From Thalassotalea fonticola (GTDB taxonomy: Bacteria; Pseudomonadota; Gammaproteobacteria; Enterobacterales; Alteromonadaceae), in assembly GCF_032911225.1 (NCBI RefSeq), contig NZ_CP136600.1, positions 2,728,001-2,792,000 of the forward strand: a stretch of 64,000 bases of DNA, read 5' to 3'. The notes under the pieces were generated by a model. The model was not told where the DNA came from. It saw nothing but the letters and a program-made list of their open reading frames with translations, and did not search any database. Position numbers and translations under genes: made by a program. How positions within the stretch are numbered: position 1 is the stretch's first letter; the number at the start of each line of letters is the position of its first letter. Positions 8,005 through 17,543 of the stretch are shown here, piece by piece.

Positions 8005-9405
8005 TTACTTTCTAAAATCAACACCAGCTTGCGCTGCAAAATAGGCAAACACAGTATAAACAGCGGTATTCTGCTGTAAATCTTTAGCATTTACTTTGTC
8101 CAAGGTATCATTCTCAGTATGGTGAATATCAAAATAAGTCGTCCCATCTGGCGAGAAATTCATTGCTGGCACACCTTTATCTGTTACTGCGCCCATATCA
8201 GATTGACCACGTGCTTTATTACCTTTGTTATAGGCAACTCCTAAAGATTCAAGGTAAGTTGCCAGCTCTGCTACGGCAGGTAGTGCTTTTTCACCCACAC
8301 CAGACTGCATTGAGTAAATTTTGCCTAAACCAAAATCCCACTCCACGCCAATCACATGATTTTTCAAGTTATCTTTATGGTCAATAATATATTGTTCCGC
8401 ACCTAATAATCCGACCTCTTCACCGGCAAATAAAATCACCCGAATGGTGCGTTTAGGGCGTTCTGCTAATTTAGCTATATGGGCAGTTGCCGCCATTACC
8501 ATAGACACTCCCAAACCATCATCAATGGCGCCTGTTCCAACATCCCAACTGTCAAGGTGGGCTCCTAGTGCAACGATTTGCTCTGGTAATTCACTGCCGG
8601 TAATTTCACCAATTACGTTTGCTCCTTTAGTCGCAACGATCTCATTGCGCAGAGCTGTAACTTTTAAGAAAAATTCTACCGGTTTATTACGCTTAAATAT
8701 GTTCACCATCAAGTCGGCGTCGGGGTTAGATAATGCCACCGCCGGAATTCGCTTTACTTGCTCTTTATAACGAAGAACGCCAGTGTGACCTAAGCGGTTA
8801 TTATCAGTACCAACTGAACGCATGATAAAGCCCACAGCGCCCTTTTCAGCAGCAACACTGGCACCGTTAACACGAGCACCAACTGCTTTACCATAACCCT
8901 TGCCCGTTTTAAAACGCTGCATGCGATAAGAAACAAAGGCTATTTTGCCAGTTAAACTACCTGGTTTTGCGGCTTCTAGATCCGCCATAGTATTAAAATG
9001 AACAACTTCGGCTTGAATACCTTTATCACCTGTACCAACACTTTCCCCTAAGGCAATTGCTTTAATGTCATGAGCAAAAGGCACGAGCACTTTCGCCTCA
9101 ACATCACCACGAATCCACTGATAATGACCTACTTCTTCAGTCCAAACTTTGTCAAAGCCCAAGGCATTCATCTTTTCTACGGCCCAAGCAATTGCGCGTT
9201 TATCGCCTTCAGTACCAATCATTCGAGCGCCAACTTCAGTGGTTAATGATTCTTCTATTTGATAGGCAAGAGTCGAGTTAAGCGCGGTTTGTTCTAGTGC
9301 ATTGATTTGCTGTTGTTCTGTTTCATTTAAATACTGTGCTTGTGCAGTAAATACCGAAAGCGCTGCTATGCATAACACAGCGCTCTTAAATGTTGCTTTC
9401 AACAT
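8005..9405 (-). CDS. Secreted M28 family zinc aminopeptidase
   Basis: A 466-residue exported peptidase with a signal peptide (about 1-23). A protease-associated-like insert occupies roughly residues 125-235. The co-catalytic zinc site of family M28 is complete: H283 and D285 in HLDSWD, bridging D295 in GAIDDG, the E329-E330 pair in GEEVGLLGA, D357 in EWDFG and H428/H429 near the end. It resembles plasma glutamate carboxypeptidase-type enzymes that trim dipeptides. In a marine bacterium it probably serves peptide scavenging in the periplasm or outside the cell. It stands alone downstream of an RND operon but has its own terminator. Confidence 0.9.
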   Translation of the reverse strand: MLKATFKSAVLCIAALSVFTAQAQYLNETEQQQINALEQTALNSTLAYQIEESLTTEVGARMIGTEGDKRAIAWAVEKMNALGFDKVWTEEVGHYQWIRGDVEAKVLVPFAHDIKAIALGESVGTGDKGIQAEVVHFNTMADLEAAKPGSLTGKIAFVSYRMQRFKTGKGYGKAVGARVNGASVAAEKGAVGFIMRSVGTDNNRLGHTGVLRYKEQVKRIPAVALSNPDADLMVNIFKRNKPVEFFLKVTALRNEIVATKGANVIGEITGSELPEQIVALGAHLDSWDVGTGAIDDGLGVSMVMAATAHIAKLAERPKRTIRVILFAGEEVGLLGAEQYIIDHKDNLKNHVIGVEWDFGLGKIYSMQSGVGEKALPAVAELATYLESLGVAYNKGNKARGQSDMGAVTDKGVPAMNFSPDGTTYFDIHHTENDTLDKVNAKDLQQNTAVYTVFAYFAAQAGVDFRK

Positions 9406-9448
9406 GATGATTTCCTAAGACTTGAAATGGAAGGTTGTTATTCTGAGA

Positions 9449-12400
9449 TTATACTTCTTCAAAGGCAGGTGCAGCAACCCATTGTTGCTTGGTTTTCTTC
9501 GCTTGTTTATAGTCTCTTAACGCTAATAAACATGGGGTAAGTATTAAGGTAAGTACAGTGGCAAAAGCTAAGCCGCCTGCTACCGCAGTTGCCAGTTGCG
9601 CCCACCACTGAGTAGAAGGCGCGCCAAAACTAATATCTCTGCTAACAAAATCAATATTCATTTGCAGCACCATTGGCATTAACCCAAAAATAGTCGTAAT
9701 AGTTGTTAATAACACTGGCCGCAAACGCTGGGCACCGGTTCTTAAAATAGCCTCTTTGGCGGTTAACCCTGAAGCTTTAAGTACATTGTAGGTATCAATT
9801 AATACGATATTATTGTTTACCACAATACCAGCTAAAGCAATAACACCTAAACCAGACATAACAATACCAAAAGGCTTACCAACAACCAATAATGCTAGAA
9901 ATACGCCAACAGTTGAAAACAATACCGCTGAAAGTATCAGCATGGCTTGATAGAAACTGTTAAATTGCGTCACTAATATAATCGCCATGACAAACAGGGC
10001 GACAGCAAAGGCATTACTTAAAAAGTCTTCTGACTCTTGTTGTTGCTCATTTTGTCCTTTTACTTTAACAGCTACAGTTAACCAATCAATATCAAGGGAT
10101 GTCATTTGTGCTTTCAACAGTGGTAATTCAGTTGGTAATTGCGCGCCTGGAATTAAATCGGCCTGGATAGTAACTACGCGTTTTGAGTCTACTCGCTTGA
10201 TGGTATCAACTTTTTGTGCTGCTTTTTTGTCAACAAAGTTGGTCATTGGCACTAACCCATCTTTGGTGTTCAAACGCAGCTCATCTAAACGGCTGAGGCT
10301 GCGTTTTTCCATAGGAAAGCGGACGCGAATATCTAATTCATCATCGACATCATCGGGCCGGTACTCGCCAAGCTTTAAACCATTGGTTACCATTTGCACT
10401 GATGTGCCGACCAAAGTAGCATCGGCGCTAAACGTAGCCGCTAGAGCACGGTTAACTTTAAGCTGCCACTCAATTCCAGGTTTGGAGCCGCCATCTTCAA
10501 CATTGGTAAATTTAGGATTAAGCTGTAAGGCAGTTCTAACTTTGCGCACTGCATCTTGTAATTTTTCTGGAAACCTTGAAGAAAGCTCCAAGATCAAATC
10601 TTTACCCTGCTGAGGCCCCATTTTATCTTTACGAACTTCAACCTCAACTCCGGCATAAGTATCTAAACGACGATGTAACTCTGTAACAAGTTCATTAGCT
10701 GAAGGCCTAAACTGCCAGTGGGTTAAATTAATGCGCAGTGTACCGACTAGATCATTACCGCCAGTTTTAGAATAGAGTGATTTAATCGCTTGTAAATCTA
10801 AGATGCGGTGCTCAATTTCTTTCATGATCACATCTTTTTCATCAATCGATAAATCACCATAAGAGCGTACGGTTAAACTAATTCCTTCTGGTTCTACGTC
10901 AGGGAAAAACTCACTGCCTAAGCCAGAACCAATATAATTTCCCATTACCGCAGCGGCGAAAACCAAGGTCACCAACAACACTTTTAACGGGTGAGTGATG
11001 GCAACAGAGAGTACTGAAACATACTTGCCCATCAAGCCTTTAAGCTTTGTTATATCGCCTTCTTCTGCTTGGATGAGTTGCTGCTTTTCTTGCTCTGTAA
11101 TTAATCGACTTTTGCCCCACAATGTGCCCATTGTTGGTACAAAAATAAGCGCCATTAATAACGAAGCAGATAGTACCGCAATTAACGTAATAGGCATGAA
11201 TTTCATAAATTCACCCATCATGCCCGGCCAAAATAATAATGGCGCAAATGCCGCTAAGGTTGTTGCGGTAGAGGCAATAATAGGCCATGCCATACGTTTC
11301 GCCGCTAATGAATAAGCCTGCTGTTTCTCGATACCTTCACTCATTTGTCTGTCGGCAAATTCAGTTACCACTATGGCGCCATCCACCAACATGCCAACCG
11401 CCATAATAAGTGCAAACAGCACGACAATATTTACTGTTAAACCAAAAATTGAGAGCACCAAAATACCGGTAAGAAATGCTCCTGGTATAGATAAGCCTAC
11501 TAACATTGCCGTTCTTGCACCTAGAGCAGCAATAATCACAATCACCACAAGTAATATTGCTGAAATTACATTATTTTGTAAATCGCTAAGCATAGTTTTA
11601 ACTTGCTTAGATTCATCACCAGTATAATTCACTAAAATATGCTCAGGCCAAAACTTACGTTCACGTTCGATTAAGGCCTTTACATTATCAACCGTTTCAA
11701 TAATGTTTTGTCCGGGACGTTTTTTAACTTCAATTGAAATTGCCCGTTCGCCATTAAGGCGAGCATAGGATGTAGGATCTTTGTATGCTCTACGCACAAT
11801 AGACACATCTTGGAAAGTGACAACTCTGTCGCCATCAACTTTTATCGGTAACTCAAGTAAGTCTTTAACGGTTTCAAATACTGAGGGCACTTTTACAGCA
11901 AACCTGCCTTTACCTGTGTCCATAGTTCCAGCAGGCACCAAGCGATTATTGCGCTCAACTAGATTATAAATATCGTTTTGATCAAGCCCATAGCTTTCCA
12001 TCAACAATGGATCAACTATGATCTCAACCATGTCTTCACGATCGCCGCCGATATCTACTTCCAGTACTTGTGTCATGCTGGCAATTTTATCTTCTAAATC
12101 TCGAGCAATGGTGATTAAGCCACGTTCACTAACCGGCCCAGATAAAAATACCGTTACAGCTGGTTGTTGGCTCGCCATAGTGACTTGTTTTACTACCGGT
12201 TCTTCTGACTCTGCCGGGAGCTTTGCTTTCGCCAACGTGACTTTATCACGCACCGAAGACAATGCTTCTTTGGCATCAAAACCGGCGATAAATTCCATCC
12301 GAATATTGGCATAACCTTCACTGGCCGAGGCATGCATTTCTTTAATGCCTTCAATCGATTTAAGCTCATTTTCCATTGGCCTAACCAACATGCGTTCTGC

Positions 12401-12577
12401 ATCTTCAGGAGAAATACCATCATGCACAATAGAAACATATATTTGCGGAATGGTAATGTCAGGATTCGATTCTTTCGGGATGTTGTTATAGGTAATACCG
12501 CCAGCAATAAGCAATAAGATAAATATCATCATTACCGAGCGAGTTCGGTATAAAGCTGAGTCGATAAGCGCTAACAT
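9449..12577 (-). CDS. RND efflux transporter permease (HAE1-type)
   Basis: A 1042-residue inner-membrane pump with the duplicated RND architecture: TM1 near the start, a large periplasmic loop, TM2-6, a second loop, and TM8-12. TM4 carries the GMLVDGAIVVTEF segment with the proton-relay aspartate, and TM10 carries GIVVNNNIVLID, with asparagines where other pumps have different residues. The N-terminal SALYRTRSVMMIF differs from the AcrB-type MxxFFIxRP, placing it in the broader multidrug/unknown HAE1 branch. It starts 6 bp after the adaptor gene. No outer-membrane factor gene is adjacent, so it probably borrows a TolC-like protein. Confidence 0.92.
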   Translation of the reverse strand: MLALIDSALYRTRSVMMIFILLLIAGGITYNNIPKESNPDITIPQIYVSIVHDGISPEDAERMLVRPMENELKSIEGIKEMHASASEGYANIRMEFIAGFDAKEALSSVRDKVTLAKAKLPAESEEPVVKQVTMASQQPAVTVFLSGPVSERGLITIARDLEDKIASMTQVLEVDIGGDREDMVEIIVDPLLMESYGLDQNDIYNLVERNNRLVPAGTMDTGKGRFAVKVPSVFETVKDLLELPIKVDGDRVVTFQDVSIVRRAYKDPTSYARLNGERAISIEVKKRPGQNIIETVDNVKALIERERKFWPEHILVNYTGDESKQVKTMLSDLQNNVISAILLVVIVIIAALGARTAMLVGLSIPGAFLTGILVLSIFGLTVNIVVLFALIMAVGMLVDGAIVVTEFADRQMSEGIEKQQAYSLAAKRMAWPIIASTATTLAAFAPLLFWPGMMGEFMKFMPITLIAVLSASLLMALIFVPTMGTLWGKSRLITEQEKQQLIQAEEGDITKLKGLMGKYVSVLSVAITHPLKVLLVTLVFAAAVMGNYIGSGLGSEFFPDVEPEGISLTVRSYGDLSIDEKDVIMKEIEHRILDLQAIKSLYSKTGGNDLVGTLRINLTHWQFRPSANELVTELHRRLDTYAGVEVEVRKDKMGPQQGKDLILELSSRFPEKLQDAVRKVRTALQLNPKFTNVEDGGSKPGIEWQLKVNRALAATFSADATLVGTSVQMVTNGLKLGEYRPDDVDDELDIRVRFPMEKRSLSRLDELRLNTKDGLVPMTNFVDKKAAQKVDTIKRVDSKRVVTIQADLIPGAQLPTELPLLKAQMTSLDIDWLTVAVKVKGQNEQQQESEDFLSNAFAVALFVMAIILVTQFNSFYQAMLILSAVLFSTVGVFLALLVVGKPFGIVMSGLGVIALAGIVVNNNIVLIDTYNVLKASGLTAKEAILRTGAQRLRPVLLTTITTIFGLMPMVLQMNIDFVSRDISFGAPSTQWWAQLATAVAGGLAFATVLTLILTPCLLALRDYKQAKKTKQQWVAAPAFEEV

Positions 12578-12583
12578 ACGGGC

Positions 12584-13660
12584 TTATTGTTCCACTGAAA
12601 CTGGATTTACGGTATCACCTGGGCGAACAAAGCCTTGACCAAGAGTAATAATGTGCTCTTCTTCACCAAGCCCCTTTAACCACACACCAGATTCATCACT
12701 TTTCACTATGTTTATTTTGGTAAAAACGACCTTTTGATCAACTACAGATTTAACGCCAATATTACCCTTTTCATCGAGCGCTAGTAATGCCGGAGATATT
12801 TTTATCGCAGACACCATAGCTAACGGTAATTCTACTTCAGAACTAATCCCGGCAAAATAGCGATAGTCTTGATTTTCAATGGCAATTTCAGCTTTAAAAG
12901 TATTAGTTTTTTCATTAGCGACACTGGCGATATAACGTAATTTGCCTTTTATTTCACGCTCTCCTAATAAGGTTATATCGGCGAGTTGTCCTTCTTTAAT
13001 CAAACTGACTTGATTTTCAGTCACATGGGCACGAATAACTAATGGGTCTAAATCAGCGATCATGGCAATGTCGTCACCTATACCAACGTAATCGCCCACT
13101 TCGACAAACCGCTCATTTAAAATACCATCGAACGGAGCAATTAATGTGGTATTAGCTATGTCAGTTTCGATACGAGCAAGCTCAGCTTTTGCATCAGTAA
13201 CATCAGACAATCGTTGGGCTAAGGCTGACTCACCTTGATAACCTCCCTGTAATAATTTTTTTGCGCCGTAATAATCTACACGTCTTTGCCTGAGCAATTG
13301 TTGAAAGTGTTCTAATTTTGCCGGTAAATCATTAAGCGCAATCGTTGCTATTACATCGCCTTTATTAACAAAGCTTCCACGCTGAGCAAACACTTTGGTA
13401 ATAGCGCCTTTGACTTGCGCTTGCAGAGTCACAATACGATCGGGTTCAGTGCGACCATACAAGCTTACCGTATTAGCAATTTGTTCAGCGTAAAGTGTTG
13501 CCACTTGCACTTTAGCGATAGGGGGTGTTTTATCGGCCACTAAATCGGGGTTTACTTTGCCATTACCTATTCCTGTTGCTAACCAAATGATCAGTAACAA
13601 AGAAATAGCAATAGCAATAATATATGGACGCTGTGCCAGCCATTGGCTGTTTAAACGCAT
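12584..13660 (-). CDS. RND efflux periplasmic adaptor subunit
   Basis: A membrane-fusion protein of 358 residues with an N-terminal anchor helix (PYIIAIAISLLLIIWLATG), a split lipoyl domain, a coiled-coil hairpin (about 110-160) and a beta-barrel domain. The start at 13660 (MRLNSQW) is chosen over an upstream ATG at 13726 because GGGGAAAGT lies just before it and the extra 22 residues look non-coding. It is translated immediately before the permease. The adaptor links the pump to an outer-membrane channel. Confidence 0.9.
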   Translation of the reverse strand: MRLNSQWLAQRPYIIAIAISLLLIIWLATGIGNGKVNPDLVADKTPPIAKVQVATLYAEQIANTVSLYGRTEPDRIVTLQAQVKGAITKVFAQRGSFVNKGDVIATIALNDLPAKLEHFQQLLRQRRVDYYGAKKLLQGGYQGESALAQRLSDVTDAKAELARIETDIANTTLIAPFDGILNERFVEVGDYVGIGDDIAMIADLDPLVIRAHVTENQVSLIKEGQLADITLLGEREIKGKLRYIASVANEKTNTFKAEIAIENQDYRYFAGISSEVELPLAMVSAIKISPALLALDEKGNIGVKSVVDQKVVFTKINIVKSDESGVWLKGLGEEEHIITLGQGFVRPGDTVNPVSVEQ

Positions 13661-13768
13661 ACTTTCCCCAAAAATAATTTTTTTTATGAAGTCAGTATAA
13701 AACGAAGTGAGGGATTTTAGCAGCAATTAATTTACATAATCGCCACATTTTTTAATATTTCGAGGGGT

Positions 13769-14032
13769 TATACCCGTCGCCATTCAAGATGCAGGTTTCA
13801 GAGTGCTTGAGCGATTTCAATACAAGGCGTAGCTATACAGTAATGGTTATTCCCTTGCAAATAGGTACAACGAAGTAGTGGGATTGCTCAAGCGCTTCTT
13901 CGATGAGTTTAAAAATAATTTATGCCGCGTTATTAAATTGAACAATGGAACAACCATTATCTAAATCTAATGCCTCGCCTAAATTACTTTTAATTCCCAC
14001 TGAAATCCGCACTTTGAATGGCGACGGGTATA
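13769..14032. mobile_element. MITE-like element with 19-bp terminal inverted repeats
   Basis: The 264-bp segment is bounded by TATACCCGTCGCCATTCAA and its exact inverse complement (13769-13787 and 14014-14032). A second, inner pair CTTGAGC/GCTCAAG makes the interior partly palindromic. There is no coding capacity. Perfect long terminal repeats and an AT-rich target fit a non-autonomous transposon-like element of the kind dispersed in Alteromonadales genomes. It ends exactly at the base before the erpA stop codon. No clear target duplication could be assigned. Confidence 0.75.
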
Positions 14033-14374
14033 TTAAATAGAGAAAGAAGAACCACAACCACAAGTTGTTTCGGCATTCGGGTTGTCTACTAAGAAACGAC
14101 TTCCTTCTAAGCCTTCTATGTAGTCAACAGTGCCACCAACAAGATACTGTAAACTCATTGGATCAATGACCATAGTTACACCTTCTTTTACTATGGTCAT
14201 GTCGCCGTCATTTACTTTTTCATCAAAAGTGAAACCGTATTGAAAGCCTGAACAGCCACCACCAGTAACGTACACACGAAGTTTTAATGCCGGATTTTCT
14301 TCTTCACTAATGAGTACTTTTACTTTGTTAGCGGCGGCATCACTGAATTGAATTGGTAATTGGTTTTCTGACAT
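14033..14374 (-). CDS. erpA: Iron-sulfur cluster insertion protein ErpA
   Basis: A 113-residue A-type carrier almost co-linear with E. coli ErpA (114 residues). The three cluster-binding cysteines are present: Cys41 in [13 protein letters not shown], and Cys105 and Cys107 in [11 protein letters not shown]. The segment VTGGGCSGF and the [23 protein letters not shown] block separate ErpA from IscA. It delivers [4Fe-4S] clusters to IspG/IspH and other enzymes, plausibly also the nitrate-assimilation enzymes of this window. The 3' end abuts a MITE-like element. Confidence 0.96.
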   Translation of the reverse strand: MSENQLPIQFSDAAANKVKVLISEEENPALKLRVYVTGGGCSGFQYGFTFDEKVNDGDMTIVKEGVTMVIDPMSLQYLVGGTVDYIEGLEGSRFLVDNPNAETTCGCGSSFSI

Positions 14375-14481
14375 AGTTTACTTCTTAAAAATTACGGCAT
14401 TAGATCTTGTACAGATCAGTATTGGTGGATTATCTTAAACCTGAGTAATTTAATCAAGTATTATTGCCATTCATGGTGCTA

Positions 14482-15207
14482 TTAACCAGTTTTAATGTTT
14501 TTCCAAGGGTAACTTTCGTCTAAACGATGATATTTTTGCCATTTACCAGCAGGCAAAATTGCCGACACATCGATTTTTTCAGGTACAAAATCTTTGGGCA
14601 AAGCAAATTCAGCTTCGATTACTTGAAAATATTGAAAACTAAACGCTAAAGAGTTTTTATTAAGCTCGGTCATTTTAGCAATATTAATAGTAGCAGGGCG
14701 ATTAACCAAACTACCTGCAAAAGTAATGTCTACACGACCTTTGGCATAACGTTTACTTTTTTGTTGTTGCACCAACACAACTCGAATTCGATAATGATTC
14801 TCGCTAGCACTGGCGGTAATTTCAACTTCATCAATAATAATGCCATTGGCCTGCTTTTCTGGCGCCATTATTTTTTCATAAAAGGCGAGCTCTTTCTTTA
14901 AAGAGAAGTGGTCATCTTCGATGCTTCTCAGCGCCTGCTGGGCTTTTTGGTTAGCAAGGCGTTCAATTTCAAGCTCTACTTGCAACGTATTTAACTCACT
15001 TTGTGCCTGTTCGTTTTTTTGATAAAGTTTGTCTAGACGTTCAGCTTGCTCAGTAATGAGTCGACTTTGATGTTTTTGATAAAAATTGCCGGCTTTATAA
15101 GAAAGAACGATGACCACGAACAGCACTAAGCCACTAGTTATTAATAGTTTGAATGCGCCATATCGACGATGTAGGTCTGATATTGTTATTTTTTTTAACC
15201 AATTCAT
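14482..15207 (-). CDS. DUF6776 family membrane-anchored coiled-coil protein
   Basis: About 241 residues: a short cytoplasmic N-terminus, one transmembrane helix (LLITSGLVLFVVIVLSY), a coiled coil rich in E/Q/L (about 40-105), then a beta-rich C-terminal domain (DEVEITASASENHYRIRVVLVQ...). This architecture matches the uncharacterised DUF6776 proteins found near erpA in marine gammaproteobacteria. The ATG at 15207 is preferred over a TTG at 15249, because the extra residues look unconserved. Function is unknown. It is divergent from the ClC gene. Confidence 0.72.
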   Translation of the reverse strand: MNWLKKITISDLHRRYGAFKLLITSGLVLFVVIVLSYKAGNFYQKHQSRLITEQAERLDKLYQKNEQAQSELNTLQVELEIERLANQKAQQALRSIEDDHFSLKKELAFYEKIMAPEKQANGIIIDEVEITASASENHYRIRVVLVQQQKSKRYAKGRVDITFAGSLVNRPATINIAKMTELNKNSLAFSFQYFQVIEAEFALPKDFVPEKIDVSAILPAGKWQKYHRLDESYPWKNIKTG

Positions 15208-15292
15208 TTTTAAGGTATTATCTATTTTAAGTATGTTAAACTTGTGCAACTAATCTATCAGTAAACAAAAATAATAGTAACGAAGGTAACTC

Positions 15293-16978
15293 ATGCCATT
15301 AGTGCCGTTCAGAACCAAACTAGCCAAGCCAGAGCCCTCCTGGCAATTATGTCTTATGGGCATAATTGGCGGCACTTTAGCATCACTTTGTATTATTTTA
15401 TTTCGTTTTAGTGTTGAGTCTTTGCAATTATTGTATCTGGAAAACATTGATGACTACACCACTTTATCAGAATTTTATCGTTTTATAACCCCTGTTGTTG
15501 CCGTACTGTTTATTTTAGGCTTGGCCTGGATATCAAAATTTAAGTATACAAGAATGGGCATCCCATTTGTTATCCACCGATTGAAAGCCAATTATGGTTA
15601 TATTCCATTTAAAAATACCCTTACTCAATTTTTTGGTGGTATTTTTGCATTGGCCGGAGGGTTTTCTGTCGGCCGTGAAGGTCCCGCGGTGCACATCGGT
15701 GCCGCATCAAGCAGCTTTTTAGGCAGCAAATTGGCCCTACCACATAATTCTATTAGAACCTTATGTGCCTGTGGAGTGGCAGCGGGGATTTCAGCAAGTT
15801 TTAACACCCCTCTCGCCGCTGTGATTTTTGTAATGGAAGTAATATTGCGAGAATACCGCCTGCATATATTTATCCCAGTAATTTTGGCATCAATTATTGG
15901 TTCTATGATGACGCATGCGTTTTTTGGCCCTTATCATGAATTTGAATTTTTCGCTTACATCGTTATCGACTTTTGGCATTACCCGCTATTAATTCTTTTT
16001 GGCATTTTCTTAGGTTTTTTAGCAAAAGCATTTAACTCCAGTTTAATTGCCACACTAAAATTTTCACTAAAATATCACATGGCAAAACGGTTAGTACTAG
16101 CCGCTTTAATAATGGGCTTTATTGGATTGTTAGTGCCACAAAGTATGGGAGCGAGTTTAAGCGCTATTGGTTCAATGCTTGAGCACAATAATCATTTACT
16201 GCTCATCTTAGCGATTTTAGCGGCAAAATTTATTGCCACAATAGCAGTTCTTGGTTTAGGTGTACCAGGTGGTATAATTGGCCCAACGTTGGCTATTGGT
16301 GCAATTGCCGGAGCGTTAATGGCGTTTTTTGTGAATATACTATACCCGGAAGTCAGTTTTGCCGGTGACTATGCATTAATGGGGATGGCAGGCATGCTAG
16401 CTGCTACCTTGAATGCGCCCCTAGCCGCATTGCTCACCGTAATAGAATTATCCAATCAGTTGCAGTTGGCACTACCGGCAATGGTAGTAATTACGTCAGC
16501 TTATTTAACCTCGAGCCAATTCTTAAAAAACCGTTCGATATTTTTACAACAACTCGAATTTCAACAACTGCCCTATCAAGCTTCACCGGTGGAAAGCGTA
16601 TTGCAAAAGCATGGCGTGTTATCACAAATGGACAGAAATTTTAAAGTGCTTAACACCGCTGATCATAATCAAATAAAGTGGTTACTCGCAGGCCAAAACT
16701 CTAGTGAGCAATTAATCATTAAACCTAAATCGAATGAATCCACGTTTAAGCTAGTGCAAATTGATATGAACATTCACCCACTAGATGGTGAAGACCAAGC
16801 AATTAAATCAACAATAATGCCAGCTATAGACAGCCAAGCAACGCTCTCTGAAGCTTACTTTGCACTGTATAAACAACGCGAAGGAGCGGTATATATTTAT
16901 CACAGATCAAAAGATAATATTATTGGTGTGTTAGCATTTGAAAAAATTCGAAAAATTTTAACTCTAGGTAACACATAA
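15293..16978 (+). CDS. ClC family chloride channel/transporter
   Basis: A 561-residue membrane protein with the ClC core (residues about 15-420) and a cytoplasmic tail that may form CBS-like folds. The selectivity motif GREGP (FSVGREGPAVHIG), with the gating glutamate, and the GVPGGIIGPTLAIGA motif are present. Two residues differ from the E. coli exchanger. The proton glutamate position (E203, in IIEEMRP) aligns to valine (VMEVILR), and the central tyrosine (Y445) region reads RSIF, with phenylalanine. Both suggest a passive Cl- channel rather than a Cl-/H+ antiporter. The next gene follows directly. Confidence 0.9.
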   Translation: MPLVPFRTKLAKPEPSWQLCLMGIIGGTLASLCIILFRFSVESLQLLYLENIDDYTTLSEFYRFITPVVAVLFILGLAWISKFKYTRMGIPFVIHRLKANYGYIPFKNTLTQFFGGIFALAGGFSVGREGPAVHIGAASSSFLGSKLALPHNSIRTLCACGVAAGISASFNTPLAAVIFVMEVILREYRLHIFIPVILASIIGSMMTHAFFGPYHEFEFFAYIVIDFWHYPLLILFGIFLGFLAKAFNSSLIATLKFSLKYHMAKRLVLAALIMGFIGLLVPQSMGASLSAIGSMLEHNNHLLLILAILAAKFIATIAVLGLGVPGGIIGPTLAIGAIAGALMAFFVNILYPEVSFAGDYALMGMAGMLAATLNAPLAALLTVIELSNQLQLALPAMVVITSAYLTSSQFLKNRSIFLQQLEFQQLPYQASPVESVLQKHGVLSQMDRNFKVLNTADHNQIKWLLAGQNSSEQLIIKPKSNESTFKLVQIDMNIHPLDGEDQAIKSTIMPAIDSQATLSEAYFALYKQREGAVYIYHRSKDNIIGVLAFEKIRKILTLGNT

Positions 16979-17416
16979 ATGAGTAGTTTATTATGGATTA
17001 AAGCCTTACACGTAGCTTTTATGGTAGCTTGGTTTGCAGGCATCTTCTACTTGCCACGGCTGTTTGTTTACCATGCCGAATCGAATAATAAAGATGTACA
17101 TGAACAATTAAAGACGATGGAACGCCGGTTGTTATTTTTTGTCACGCCATTTGCCATTTTAACCTTGATATTCGGCCTAATACTGATTTATATGCTGGGC
17201 GTTGATTGGTTTATCCATAGTGCTTGGTTACATGTAAAATTGGTACTTGTAGCTTTATTATTTGTCTATCACGGTTATTGCTTTAAATTGCTTAACGATT
17301 TTAAAACCGACAAAAATACTCGCTCCGGAAAGTTTTATCGAATATTTAATGAATTGCCCGTATTTATATTATTTGCGGTAATTATTTTAGCAATTGTTAA
17401 ACCGGCCATTTATTAA
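16979..17416 (+). CDS. hemJ: HemJ-type protoporphyrinogen oxidase / CopD-like membrane protein
   Basis: A 145-residue four-helix membrane protein starting WIKALHVAFMVAWFAGIFYLPRLFVYHAE, the signature of the UPF0093/HemJ family with the conserved first-helix histidine. HemJ oxidises protoporphyrinogen IX to protoporphyrin IX in heme synthesis. The start codon directly follows the ClC stop (TAAATGAG), so the two genes are translationally linked. pyrB and then hemL follow on the same strand, and the nearby hemL fits a heme-pathway role. Confidence 0.85.
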   Translation: MSSLLWIKALHVAFMVAWFAGIFYLPRLFVYHAESNNKDVHEQLKTMERRLLFFVTPFAILTLIFGLILIYMLGVDWFIHSAWLHVKLVLVALLFVYHGYCFKLLNDFKTDKNTRSGKFYRIFNELPVFILFAVIILAIVKPAIY

Positions 17417-17543
17417 CAAAATAGTCATTCTGTGCTAAAGTTGCGCGCATAAGAAGTTAGGCAAATGTGAGTTGCAGTAAACTTGTTCTTTGCTTAACTC
17501 AACAACCAATATATTTAATAATAAGATCAGGCAGTTAACTATT

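Noticed and set aside
9987..10613. Long rightward frame opposite the first RND permease
   Set aside because: Ser/Thr-rich antisense shadow of a strongly conserved gene; no start signal and no recognisable domain.
12193..12507. 104-residue leftward frame inside the RND permease gene
   Set aside because: It lies in another frame of the same strand within a conserved permease, with no ribosome site or family resemblance.
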